Counted from the stretch's first letter, positions 44,913 through 54,217 are shown. The stretch is DNA of 64,000 nucleotides from Schlesneria sp. (GCA_028291515.1 JAQGHU010000106.1:1-64000); one strand, 5' to 3'. The notes: generated from the sequence alone by a model not told the origin. Made by a program: numbers and translations.

Positions 44913-47096
44913 ATGCCGTCATTTCAACACTTCGAACCGATTGTTCAGCGTTTGGCGTGGACGCTGGGCCACTTTCTGTGGCAGGGCCTGGCAATCGCAA
45001 TGCTGCTGGTGTTGACCTTGAAGCTCGGTCAAGTCCGCCGATCCCTGGTGCGATACGTATTCAGCGTGATCGCTTTCGTCGCGATGTCGGTCGCGCCGGT
45101 GATCACGTTCTTGGCACTGTCGAACACTCGCCCCACAGCAGACCATTACTCTCTCCCGATGGAACACCCCACAACGGTCTTCGAGATATCCATCGATGGT
45201 GTCGAATCTCATTCCGATGAAGCCAGACTACCGAAGCTCGCAGCACCGTCGAGGCAACACGCCGAAGCTTGGATTGTTGCGAGTTGGCTCGTTGGCGTTT
45301 CGCTGTTCAGCAGTCGACTGCTCTGCGGATGGATCGGTATCTTACGTTTGAAAAGACGAGCAATTCAGGCACCGCAATGGCTTGAAGAACGGACCCACCA
45401 GATCGCGCGACTGATGAAGCTCAGTTACCCGCCGTTGCGGCTGAGTTCCAACGTGCCAGACGCGATTGCCGTCGGCTTCTTGAGGCCGATGATCTTGTTA
45501 CCCGTTGCCTGGGTCACAGAGGTGCCCGTCACCATGTTGGAAGCGATCATCGCTCACGAGCTGGCTCATATCCGTCGCCGCGACCTTTGGGTCAATCTAT
45601 TCCAGCGCATCGTCGAGTCCCTATTCTTCTATCACCCTGCCGTCTGGTGGTTGTCGCATCGAATTCGCACGGAACGCGAATTGTGCTCTGATGAATTGGC
45701 GATCGAAGTCTTGCAGTGCCCCATTCGCTATGCCGAAACCCTCGAATATGTCGGCCGTCTATCGCAATCGACACACCCTGCATCGTTGGCCGTTTCCATC
45801 GGTGGGCCCAAATCAATTCTGTTAGATCGTGTGATCAACGTCCTGCAGAGACAAGAAAGATCGTCGTTGGACTGGCTGGCCGGAGCCATACCACTCGTCG
45901 CTGTTGGCTGCATCTGGTGTGTCATGTCAGTGCTCCAAAACGAGCGGGCATTGGCGAAAGATCCCATCCAGCAATCGACATCGCCGAATCTTCCTGCCGA
46001 AGTCACGGAACCCGCTCCAAAGCAACTTGCCGATCTGCCTGATTGGTGGGATGAAACTCCAGAGACGCTCCCAGCCAAAATTCCCGCCAGGCCAACCCCG
46101 CCAAACCCTTGGGCGGATTGGAAGGACGACACGGCTCAGTACAACGCAGAAGTTGCTGCGATGGTGAATGGAAAGCCGCTACTGAAGGGAGAAGTCCTAG
46201 ATCGCTACAGTCGCTATCTGCTGGAGATGCGACAACGTCCGTCGAAACTTCCCACACCAGCTGACTACGTGAATATTCGGGAGATGTTTGTTCAGCGAGA
46301 TCTAGCCTCACATATTCAGCGCAAAGTGATAATTGACTGCCTCGCTTCTCATCTCAGCTCTGATGAGATCGATGCTCTCCATCGACATTGCGAGGTCCTC
46401 TTCGAACACGAAATCGAAAAGCTGAAACGGGAGTTGAAAGTCACGACTCAAGAAGACTTGGAGGCGGAACTCAGGCGTCGAGACACGTCACTGGCAGCAA
46501 CAAAGCACTCATTCGTCACCGAGCGGATGGCGATGGAAGGCGTGGTGCGCATGCTACCGAAACCCGCCCCGATTGAACGTGAAGAGATTGCGGCGTACTA
46601 CAACTCTCATTTGGAAGAATTCGCCGAGCCTGCAACAGTCACCTGGGACCAAATTCAAGTTTTCTTCGCGTCTGCCGGGAAAAGGGACGCTGCTCATCAG
46701 CGAATTCAACTCGCACAGCAGGACCTTCAAGCGGGCGTCTCTTTTGCCGACGTTGCGAAAAAGTACTCCGACGGTCGCAACGCTCGAACGGGTGGTCGCT
46801 GGGAAAAAATGGAGACGGGAACCTTGAAGGACCAGCAGCTTGAAAAACTCCTGTTCGAAATGCCCCTCGATACCCTAAGCCAGATTGATGAAGTTGAATC
46901 AGAGTTCAGGCTCGTCATCGTGCGCGATCGGCAAAAGGCTGGCCTTGCCTCGCTCGACGGCGTCGCAGTCCAGATTCAAAGCAAGTTGGAGCGAGAAAAG
47001 AGTGACAGGAACATCAAGAAATTGTTTGGTGCCATGTTTGCAGAAGCGGAAATTGAGACCAAATACGAGTTGGCCACGAAAGCAACCAAAGACTAA
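44913..47096 (+). CDS. BlaR1-like M56 peptidase fused to SurA/PpiC-type domain
   Basis: 727 residues. Residues 1-345 form the membrane M56 part: several hydrophobic helices, zinc motif HELAHIRRRD with HELAH at 215-219, then YHPAVWWLSH and TERELCSDELA giving the third ligand. In place of the beta-lactam sensor of BlaR1, the extracytoplasmic part is a SurA/PrsA-type foldase: VAAMVNGKPLLKGEVLDRYSRYL (SurA_N start), a long helical region, then a parvulin-like domain (VTWDQIQVFFASAG ... SFADVAKKYSDGRNARTGG). It lies 69 bases after the blaI-like gene. I infer a protease that senses folding state of exported proteins. Confidence 0.88.
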   Translation: MPSFQHFEPIVQRLAWTLGHFLWQGLAIAMLLVLTLKLGQVRRSLVRYVFSVIAFVAMSVAPVITFLALSNTRPTADHYSLPMEHPTTVFEISIDGVESHSDEARLPKLAAPSRQHAEAWIVASWLVGVSLFSSRLLCGWIGILRLKRRAIQAPQWLEERTHQIARLMKLSYPPLRLSSNVPDAIAVGFLRPMILLPVAWVTEVPVTMLEAIIAHELAHIRRRDLWVNLFQRIVESLFFYHPAVWWLSHRIRTERELCSDELAIEVLQCPIRYAETLEYVGRLSQSTHPASLAVSIGGPKSILLDRVINVLQRQERSSLDWLAGAIPLVAVGCIWCVMSVLQNERALAKDPIQQSTSPNLPAEVTEPAPKQLADLPDWWDETPETLPAKIPARPTPPNPWADWKDDTAQYNAEVAAMVNGKPLLKGEVLDRYSRYLLEMRQRPSKLPTPADYVNIREMFVQRDLASHIQRKVIIDCLASHLSSDEIDALHRHCEVLFEHEIEKLKRELKVTTQEDLEAELRRRDTSLAATKHSFVTERMAMEGVVRMLPKPAPIEREEIAAYYNSHLEEFAEPATVTWDQIQVFFASAGKRDAAHQRIQLAQQDLQAGVSFADVAKKYSDGRNARTGGRWEKMETGTLKDQQLEKLLFEMPLDTLSQIDEVESEFRLVIVRDRQKAGLASLDGVAVQIQSKLEREKSDRNIKKLFGAMFAEAEIETKYELATKATKD

Positions 47097-47149
47097 CGAT
47101 CTCTGGAAAGCGCCTCGAAGCAATTCCATTCGATTGAGGAAGCGGGATT

Positions 47150-47187
47150 GCAGGCTGATTGATGACTACAAACAGCAGGTCGACTGA
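47150..47187 (+). pseudogene. Remnant of a blaI 3' end
   Basis: The bases up to the stop at 47187 read LIDDYKQQVD, nearly the same as the last ten residues (LIDDYKQRGD) of the BlaI-like protein ending at 44843, and the nucleotides match closely over about 35 bases. Nothing else of a second blaI gene remains. It marks an ancestral duplication of a blaI-blaR unit, after which the second repressor gene was lost. Confidence 0.75.
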
Positions 47188-47258
47188 TCCCACCGCACGT
47201 GGCAGGATGACATCCACATCCGTCGGGCATTCTAAATGTGCCGGCTTGGAGATGCCTG

Positions 47259-50200
47259 ATGAATACCTTTCCGTTGTCAGAACCACTCGTGCAGCGTCTG
47301 GCGTGGACCCTGATTCACTTTATCTGGCAGGGTTTCGCGATCGCGCTGCTGCTGTCCCTCGCCGTTCGGTTGGGGCGAGTGCGGCAATCCGAGTGGCGGT
47401 ACTGCTTCAGTTTCGCGGCTCTCCTGACGATGACGGCTACGCCCATCGCGACGTTCATGGTCGTGAACGAGCCCACTCCAATCGAGCAGTCTGTGCAACA
47501 TCCGCCCGTTGCGACAACGCAGTCATCGATTCCCTACTCGATTCCTGATCATCACAAAGTTCCACCTCAGTACGGGGCAACCGCGAGCGATTCCGACCCT
47601 GCCTCGGTGACAGAGCCTACAACGACACCATCCGCTTCAGTACAGGAGACCGATTCGCAACCCGACGTTTCGCGACGGCCTCTCTATTCCAACCAGTTCA
47701 CTTGGCAGCAAGTTCAACCTTCGATCGTCGGCATTTGGATTTGTGGAGTTGCTCTGCTGAGCGGCCGGCTGCTGATCAGCTGGGTTGGCGTCTGGCAGAT
47801 TCGCCGTCGTGGCATCAGCGCTCCAAGTTGGCTGGTCGAACAAACTCAGCGACTTGCCGGTGAATTGCGGATGGCTTGTCCGGAACTCAAAATCAGTCAT
47901 CGTGTGCAGGAAGCAATCGCTTTGGGATTCCTGCGACCAATGATCCTGCTCCCTGCTGCCTGGATCACGCAAATGCCACCCGACATGCTCGAAGCCGTGT
48001 TGGCTCACGAGTTGGCGCACATTCGCCGCCATGACCTGTGGATCAACCTGTTTCAACGCATTGTCGAAACACTGCTGTTTTATCATCCCGCCGTCTGGTG
48101 GTTGTCACGTCGGCTGCGGATCGAACGCGAACTTTGTTGCGACGAACTGGTGGTCCAGGTGACACAGAATCCACTGCGATACGCGGAGACCCTGGAACAC
48201 ATCGGCCGCTTGTCCTTGCCCTCATGTTCAGCACCGTTGATCGTTTCGATCATGGGTTCCCGATCGATGTTGTCGGTTCGCATCCGCAACATCCTGCGCC
48301 TGCAGCCTCAACAGCAGTCGTCCTGGGCCTGGCTGGCCGGTGTGGTTCCGCTACTGTTGGCAGGTGCCGTCTATTGGTCGATTACTAGTGGCAGCACCAT
48401 GTCTGCTCAAGCGGAAGAAGATCGATCCGACGAATCAATTGTCTCGGTGAAGTTTAGCGGTAACAACTTCCACCCTAAGGCGGACCTTGCGAAACATGTC
48501 AAGACGCGGCCCGGGACAGATGTCACGCCGAAGCAAATCAAAGATGACGTTGATGCGCTGATTCGGACTCGCTGGTTCGCTCACGTCGAACCAATCATCC
48601 ACAGCACCGATGAAGGCCTCGTGCTGACATATAAAGTGACCGAACGTCCGTTGATAAGCTCTGTCGAATACAAAGGCAACAACAAGATTTCGACCGAGAC
48701 CCTCAGCAAGTTGACCCAGTTGAAGCTAGATCAACCCTTTGATGTCAGCATCAATCGGGAATGTGTCCAGCGGATCCAGGAGTATTACCGCGAAAAAGGT
48801 TTCTCTTTCACGACGGTGGAATTGGCGCGAGGCGATCTCCGAAACGATCCTGATCGCGACATTGTCTTTCTGATCGACGAAGGTCCCAAGGTCAAAATCA
48901 CGAAAGTTGCGTTTGAGGGCACTCGCCCGCTCGATGCCACATCGCCGGAAAACAAGGCACCTGCGAAGAACACAGTCTTGTTGCTGTCCGGTGGAAAGTT
49001 CGATCCGAATTCAAGCGATTCTGATCTCGAATCGCTACGAACCTACTATTACAGCCTCGGCTATTTCGACGTTCAGATCCCGTCCGAGAAAGTGTTCTCG
49101 GACGACAAGTCCAAAGTTGAAATAAACTATCGGATCGCCGAAGGGCTGCGATATCGAATCAATAGTATCGCGATCGTGGGCAACGACGTTATCTCGGAAG
49201 ACGAGATACGGCGACTCATGAAGGTAAAGCCCGGTGAAGAATACAATCAACGGCACATCCACAAAGATATTGAAGCAATCCTGGCAAAATATGGTTCGCG
49301 CGGCCAATTCTTTGCGAAGGTACATCCGATCGGCAAATTCCCGGACGAACCCGGCGTCATAGACTTGGTCTATCAAATTGACGAGGACAAAGTCTATCGC
49401 ATTCGCGATGTCCAATTGCCTAAAGACAATGACCCGGCAACGATCTCGAATGAGAGCGAAGCAACGGCCAGCCGGGTCGACAAGTCACAGGTGGGTACAA
49501 GGCGGTTGGCTTTCACACCGATCGACTCCAAAGTCCCCTTCAACGTCCGTACCATGACTGGCGGGCAACCCTACCGACAGCGGACGGAAGTGTCAGGTGG
49601 CGTGCTGGCGTCTGTTGAGGAAATGCAAAATAAATGGCAGATGCGAGCTAACCAGGTCATGGTTGATACAGATTCTGACGGCAAAGTCGCCACGGAATCA
49701 CAAGACGCGCAAGTGCAACTTATGGCGGACAATTATGTCCTGGCGACGAAGGTTCCGTTAAGGATGACACTGATCGGAAACGTTTCTGTTATCTGTACCA
49801 CGGACGATAGCCGGACTCGCACCGAAGTCGCGGCAGACAAGATCGTGATTGATTTTGAACGACGCTCAATGCTCGCGGAGAAAGCACGGTTCAAATCAGC
49901 CGATACGATCATAGAAGGTGACCGGATCGCGGTATCGTTTCGGGGCAACTCGTTCCGTGTCGGGACCGTACCCGAAGAAATGGATCCCGACTCGCCGGCG
50001 CAAAATGCGGCTAGAGGTCCAACGGCCAGGATTCACGAAGTGAGGGCTGATCGACTGCGTGCAAACGATCGCGAAGGTGCCACGAACTTGGTTGGTCGCT
50101 GGTTATTGACGCTGCCATCCCAAGAACTTCTGGATGTTGAATTCACCGCGTCGGAGGAAGGGTGCCTGAGGTTGGCTTGCCGCAAAGGGAGCGACTTAGT

Positions 50201-51632
50201 TGGTCGTTACTCGCTGAACGGCAATCGATTGGAACTGATCGATCACGAACTCCAAGACATCGATTTTGTCTGGCGACTGGAAGGCCGGAACAGTCTGAAA
50301 CTGGTTGCCGAACTCCGCAAGAATGGTGTTGCTCAATTCGGCGCGAAGCTTGAACGAATCGCCGCCAATACGCCGCCGGCAAATGTCTTCCAGATCCCGA
50401 ACGAAGTGCTCGCGCAGGTTCGCGAACTGGCCGCTGCCTCGGCCAGGAAGAATGAGAACCCGAAGTCGCATCGTCCTCCTGGACTGGAAGACTTGGAATC
50501 CCCCGAAGCGATCAAGCGCGCCGTGGACCGCGCGATGCTGCTGGTGGCTGATCGCGAGAAATACTCAGACGGGCTGATCCAATTGCGCTATCTCGGTGAC
50601 GAAGCCTTCGATGCACTCGTCGCAGGCTCGAAATCCGAGAACGCACAAGTCGCCAAATGGAGTTGCTCGGCACTCGAACATCGTGGGCTGAAAGCGGTCG
50701 GTCCTCTTAGCGAAGCGTTGAAATCACATCCCGATTCCGATGTCCGGTCCATAGCGGCAAGTGCGTTGGGACAGACTTTTCAGCCGATCGTCGTCCCTTC
50801 GCTGATCGCGGCCCTCGAAGATTCTGATCCTCAAGTTCGTACTTCCGTGCTGCACTCGATCAAGTACCCACGTGATGCTCGAGCGATCAAACCGTTAAAA
50901 CGGTTCGTATATAATCCAGGGACTGGACATGTGGCGGCAGACGCAATCCGGCATATTCAGTCGCCGCAAGGATACGCCTGGTGGCCTGCCGACAAGTTGG
51001 ACCTGTGCCAACTCTGTTGGGACGCTCACACATTGAAGGGAGAACGTTATCGCGATGCGGAACTCAATCAATTGATCGCCGGCTTGAATTCTGACGATGG
51101 AACAATTTGTTATTGCTGTCTATTTGCCCTCGGGCAACTCGGCTCAAAAGAGTCCGTGTCAACAATCATTCAAGCACCGCTCAGCGAGATGAAGTTTCAT
51201 GCGTTGGCGGAAATTGCGACGCCCGAAGCGATCGAATACCTGATTCAGCGGCTGCATTCGCTGAATCCGCAGACACGAGAATTGGCGATCCAAGGCTTGG
51301 CCAACGGAGCCGATCGCTGGGCCGCTCCCCTGTTGATCGCCTTACTCGATGACCCCGCCCTCAAAGTGGAAGCCAGGAAAATGGAGTTCACTGGCAGGTC
51401 AAGTAGCGATACTTGGCCAGAAGCGCACCGGGCTCACTCGGCACTTTACAGTCTCTTCAGTCGATTCGAGCTGACCGGTGAGTGGCGAAACCTGTATGCG
51501 AATCAGACCAACAACGTTCCAGTAGAGATGGTGAACTTAAGAGCCTGGTGGAAGCAGCACGGTGTCGACTTTCTGGCAGGCAAAAAAGTCCCCACACCCA
51601 ATCTGTCGTCTGTCTCCTACAACGATCCATGA
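47259..51632 (+). CDS. BlaR1-like M56 peptidase with POTRA, OstA-like and HEAT-like domains
   Basis: A large protein (1457 residues), paralogous to the previous one in its M56 part: HELAHIRRHD with HELAH at 250-254, YHPAVWWLSRRLRIERELCCDEL, last membrane helix about 355-380. From about 394 to 760 come four or so POTRA-like units (for example PLISSVEYKGNNKISTETL), as in BamA. About 770-905 has repeated strands (LIGNVSVICTTDD, AADKIVIDFERRSMLAEKARF) resembling OstA/LptA-type segments. About 925-1010 is a small beta domain (NLVGRWLLTLPSQELLDVEF). From about 1065 there are HEAT-like helical repeats. The start at 47259 has a GGAG site. Function unknown; I infer an envelope-assembly sensor. Confidence 0.85.
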   Translation: MNTFPLSEPLVQRLAWTLIHFIWQGFAIALLLSLAVRLGRVRQSEWRYCFSFAALLTMTATPIATFMVVNEPTPIEQSVQHPPVATTQSSIPYSIPDHHKVPPQYGATASDSDPASVTEPTTTPSASVQETDSQPDVSRRPLYSNQFTWQQVQPSIVGIWICGVALLSGRLLISWVGVWQIRRRGISAPSWLVEQTQRLAGELRMACPELKISHRVQEAIALGFLRPMILLPAAWITQMPPDMLEAVLAHELAHIRRHDLWINLFQRIVETLLFYHPAVWWLSRRLRIERELCCDELVVQVTQNPLRYAETLEHIGRLSLPSCSAPLIVSIMGSRSMLSVRIRNILRLQPQQQSSWAWLAGVVPLLLAGAVYWSITSGSTMSAQAEEDRSDESIVSVKFSGNNFHPKADLAKHVKTRPGTDVTPKQIKDDVDALIRTRWFAHVEPIIHSTDEGLVLTYKVTERPLISSVEYKGNNKISTETLSKLTQLKLDQPFDVSINRECVQRIQEYYREKGFSFTTVELARGDLRNDPDRDIVFLIDEGPKVKITKVAFEGTRPLDATSPENKAPAKNTVLLLSGGKFDPNSSDSDLESLRTYYYSLGYFDVQIPSEKVFSDDKSKVEINYRIAEGLRYRINSIAIVGNDVISEDEIRRLMKVKPGEEYNQRHIHKDIEAILAKYGSRGQFFAKVHPIGKFPDEPGVIDLVYQIDEDKVYRIRDVQLPKDNDPATISNESEATASRVDKSQVGTRRLAFTPIDSKVPFNVRTMTGGQPYRQRTEVSGGVLASVEEMQNKWQMRANQVMVDTDSDGKVATESQDAQVQLMADNYVLATKVPLRMTLIGNVSVICTTDDSRTRTEVAADKIVIDFERRSMLAEKARFKSADTIIEGDRIAVSFRGNSFRVGTVPEEMDPDSPAQNAARGPTARIHEVRADRLRANDREGATNLVGRWLLTLPSQELLDVEFTASEEGCLRLACRKGSDLVGRYSLNGNRLELIDHELQDIDFVWRLEGRNSLKLVAELRKNGVAQFGAKLERIAANTPPANVFQIPNEVLAQVRELAAASARKNENPKSHRPPGLEDLESPEAIKRAVDRAMLLVADREKYSDGLIQLRYLGDEAFDALVAGSKSENAQVAKWSCSALEHRGLKAVGPLSEALKSHPDSDVRSIAASALGQTFQPIVVPSLIAALEDSDPQVRTSVLHSIKYPRDARAIKPLKRFVYNPGTGHVAADAIRHIQSPQGYAWWPADKLDLCQLCWDAHTLKGERYRDAELNQLIAGLNSDDGTICYCCLFALGQLGSKESVSTIIQAPLSEMKFHALAEIATPEAIEYLIQRLHSLNPQTRELAIQGLANGADRWAAPLLIALLDDPALKVEARKMEFTGRSSSDTWPEAHRAHSALYSLFSRFELTGEWRNLYANQTNNVPVEMVNLRAWWKQHGVDFLAGKKVPTPNLSSVSYNDP

Positions 51633-51689
51633 CCCAATTGGTAAATGGCGACTCTCTTTTGAGGGCGATGCAAGCTCCGTTAAAAACGA

Positions 51690-51721
51690 AAAACCGCGCG
51701 AGGCAAGCCTCGCGCGGTTTT
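51690..51721. terminator. Bidirectional terminator between convergent genes
   Basis: A 15-base perfect stem (51690-51704 with 51707-51721), GC-rich with A/T ends, flanked by A-rich and T-rich runs on both sides. It sits between the convergent M56 giant gene and the aminotransferase gene and can serve both. Confidence 0.9.
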
Positions 51722-51744
51722 GGTGTTTTGAATCGGACGATTTT

Positions 51745-52935
51745 TTACGCAGCACGTCGAGCTGGTTGCGATTGTGGCATCTCGCGACAAATCTTCACCA
51801 GGCAATCGACGACGCGATCTTGATCGGCAACCGGAAGTTCCGGATAGCTCGGCAGAGCGAGGATGTCTCGCGAAGCCGCTTCCGAATGTGGGAACTGACC
51901 CATCTTGTATCCCAGGTGCTTGAAGCAAGTCTGCAGGTGCAATGGCTTCGGATAGTAAACCGCACACCCAATCTTGGAGGCCTTCAACTGCTGCATCACG
52001 TGATCGCGCTGTCCATCTTGAACGCGGATGCAGTACTGGTTGTAGACGTGTCGACGATCCGACTTGGCCACTGGCAGCGAAATCGTGTCCAGGATACCGG
52101 CTTGTCGGAACATCTGCTGATAGCGAGCGGCATTGTTCTGGCGAGCGGCGGTCCAGTTCTCGAGTTGCTTCAACTTCACTCGCAGCACGGCGGCCTGCAG
52201 TGCGTCCAAACGGCTGTTCATCCCGAGGTCAAGATGTTCGTACTGACCGATGTCACCGTGAACTCGCAGGCGTTTCAGCTTGGCACACAGTGCTGGATCG
52301 TCGGTGGTCATCATGCCACCATCACCGGCACCGCCGAGATTCTTGGTGGGGAAGAAGCTGAAGCAACCGACCGCACCCAGGACACCGGTCCGGCGTCCCT
52401 GGTATTCGGCACCAATCGCCTGGCAGGCATCTTCCACGATATGCAGATTGTATTTCTGGCACAGCCGCCACAACGGCTCCATGTCACAGCACTGTCCGAA
52501 CAGGTGGACAGGCATGATCGCCTTCGTGTGTGGCGTGATCGCGTCTTCGATCGCGTCGACATCCAGGTTGAACGTTTCGGGGTCGATGTCGACAAACACG
52601 GGAGTCGCACCCGCTCGGCAGATCGAACTGGCCGTCGCGAAGAACGAGAACGGGGTCGTGATGACTTCGTCCCCTTCGCCGATATCCAACGCCTGCAGAG
52701 CGATGATTAAGGCATCGGTGCCTGAGTTGCAGCCGATGGCAAACCGCGAATCGCAGTAGGCCGCGATTTCTTCTTCCAGCGCCGCAACTTCATCCCCCAT
52801 GATGAATTTTTGCTCGGTGAAGACTCGTTCGACGACGGCCATGACTTCGGCCGACATCGATTGAAATTGGGGGACCAGATCGATGAAGGGGACCGGTCGA
52901 TCCGAACCCGCATTCAAAGGAAGAATGAACGTCAT
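51745..52935 (-). CDS. DegT/DnrJ/EryC1/StrS aminotransferase, second
   Basis: PLP enzyme of 396 residues. Cofactor Lys in FSFFPTKNLGGAGDGG, the aspartate in VEDACQAIGAEY, and the GCNSGTDAL segment near residue 65 place it in the sugar-aminotransferase family, close to the WbpE/FdtB type. It stands alone, 33 kb from the polysaccharide cluster, and may serve 3-amino or 4-amino sugar synthesis there or elsewhere. The ATG at 52935 has an AGGAA site. A role as the GnnB partner of the lpxA-linked oxidoreductase is conceivable but unsupported by position. Ends in ARRAA. Confidence 0.9.
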   Translation of the reverse strand: MTFILPLNAGSDRPVPFIDLVPQFQSMSAEVMAVVERVFTEQKFIMGDEVAALEEEIAAYCDSRFAIGCNSGTDALIIALQALDIGEGDEVITTPFSFFATASSICRAGATPVFVDIDPETFNLDVDAIEDAITPHTKAIMPVHLFGQCCDMEPLWRLCQKYNLHIVEDACQAIGAEYQGRRTGVLGAVGCFSFFPTKNLGGAGDGGMMTTDDPALCAKLKRLRVHGDIGQYEHLDLGMNSRLDALQAAVLRVKLKQLENWTAARQNNAARYQQMFRQAGILDTISLPVAKSDRRHVYNQYCIRVQDGQRDHVMQQLKASKIGCAVYYPKPLHLQTCFKHLGYKMGQFPHSEAASRDILALPSYPELPVADQDRVVDCLVKICREMPQSQPARRAA

Positions 52936-53250
52936 CTGCGATTCCTTTCGCATCCGAGCGTGGACGTGGGGCTGTCCAGGTTGCCGATGACTCACCCCGC
53001 CCCATCGCTCCGCTTTAGTTTCTGCCGTCTCCACAACACATCATGTGTTGTGGACCTCACGATTTATTTCGCTACGCATCAGACTTTCGGCAAAATCGAC
53101 AATCTCGCCGCAGTCATTTCCGTCTGCGAAGTCCATCATTCCCAAGGTCGTCCGACCAAACAAAAAGGCGGTTTGGGAATCTAGGACCAGGCGCGAGTTG
53201 TGTCAAGACAGGCCCCCTGTTTCCGTAGGGCCATCACTATTTTCAATTTG

Positions 53251-53514
53251 GGTGGCACGCTCTGAGGCTTTGCGAAGGGCGTGGTCATGAATGGTGCCCG
53301 AAATCCCACGCCCTTCGAAGATTCAAGGCGTGCCACACTCCCCGCATTGCGATCAAGGCCATACCCCTGCCCGTTTTCCGCAGGCAGGATTGTCATTAGT
53401 GCATTGTCCAATCTAAATCATCGGGTGGCCGGGGTTGGAGCCGCCGCTTTGGGCGAAACCCCGGGGTTTCCTTCGCAAAGCCTCAGTCCAACCCAGTCCA
53501 ACCCCGGCCACCCG
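53251..53514. repeat. Compound palindromic element
   Basis: First structure: outer arms GTGGCACGC (53252-53260) and GCGTGCCAC (53328-53336), inner arms CGAAGGGCGTGG (53273-53284) and CCACGCCCTTCG (53306-53317). Second structure: perfect 18-base arms 53422-53439 and 53497-53514. A 17-base segment (53262-53278) is repeated inverted at 53470-53486, linking the two. Likely a mobile or folded intergenic element. Confidence 0.7.
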
Positions 53515-53575
53515 ACCCGAACTTGAAGTGTCGACAACGCACGAGAATCATTTATTGTACAAAGAAAAGGAAAAA

Positions 53576-53609
53576 CCGCCGGTGACCTGGGGGGCATGGT
53601 CATCGGCGG
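53576..53609 (-). terminator. Hairpin terminator after secreted protein gene
   Basis: Arms CCGCCGGTGACC (53576-53587) and GGTCATCGGCGG (53598-53609) pair at 11 of 12 positions. On the minus strand the hairpin is followed by TTTTTCCTTTTCTTTG. It ends about 50 bases past the stop of the gene at 53660-54217. Confidence 0.75.
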
Positions 53610-53659
53610 CAGCGGCATTCGGCGTGAATCGCCGAACGCGGTGGGAGATCGCGACGAAA

Positions 53660-54217
53660 TCAAGGCGAAGCGGGCACGTAGACAATCGTCGACGTGCTAT
53701 CGTCGATTCGACTTAATGTAATGGCACTCAGGACGACGGCGGTGATGACGCCAGCGGTCAGCAGGACGAGGGTCGGATCAACGGCACCCCATTGTCCGCG
53801 AGTTCCATTTTCACCCATCACCAGCAACGCATGCTCTTTCGCCGAAGGCGGAGCGGTTCGTTCCGTCCAGACTCGGAAAGTCCCATCCGTGTTGCCCGAG
53901 GAGATTCCGTAAACGCCACCCTTCAGGTTCTTGAAAGAGTAGACGCCATCTTTATTCGTCATGGTCGCGGTGAGCTGCTTCTTCCCTTGAAGAAGCGTCA
54001 CTTCCGCCCCTTCCAACGCTTTTCCGGTGTGGTCGACAATGCGACCTGACAGTATTCCGCCAGTCGTCAGCGCGATATCGGGTAGCGTGGCTGCCTTCTG
54101 AGCTTTTACGGACGAGCCCGTTCTCGCACCATCGGCCATGGCCGGAACCTGAGGCATCGCAACGCCCAAGGTGGCCAGACAAACTGCAGCGGCTTTTAAG
54201 AACCGAATTCCTGTCAT
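53660..54217 (-). CDS. Secreted carboxypeptidase-regulatory-like domain protein, copy A
   Basis: 185 residues: a signal peptide (MTGIRFLKAAAVCLATLGVAM), a beta-sandwich of the carboxypeptidase-regulatory type (LSGRIVDHTGKALEGAEVTL, then DGVYSFKNLKGGVYGI), a conserved APPSAKEHALLVMGENG stretch, and a C-terminal hydrophobic helix followed by a short Ser/Thr tail. The helix probably anchors it in a membrane. An AAGGAGAG site precedes the ATG. Two paralogs lie on the opposite strand within 2.5 kb. Function unknown. Confidence 0.8.
   Translation of the reverse strand: MTGIRFLKAAAVCLATLGVAMPQVPAMADGARTGSSVKAQKAATLPDIALTTGGILSGRIVDHTGKALEGAEVTLLQGKKQLTATMTNKDGVYSFKNLKGGVYGISSGNTDGTFRVWTERTAPPSAKEHALLVMGENGTRGQWGAVDPTLVLLTAGVITAVVLSAITLSRIDDSTSTIVYVPASP

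Larger units (their letters stand above)
52936..53659. other. Intergenic region with large palindromes
   Basis: About 720 bases with no supported gene. It carries two nested inverted-repeat structures at 53251-53336 and 53422-53514, which also share a common sequence (CTGAGGCTTTGCGAAGG at 53262-53278 and its complement at 53470-53486), and the terminator of the next gene. Confidence 0.55.

Noticed and set aside
44913-51632. A beta-lactam resistance operon
   Set aside because: The repressor and M56 peptidases are of the BlaI/BlaR1 type, but there is no penicillin-binding sensor domain and no beta-lactamase gene.
51562-52710. Plus-strand frame of 382 codons
   Set aside because: Antisense to the second aminotransferase, whose PLP motifs are clear on the minus strand.
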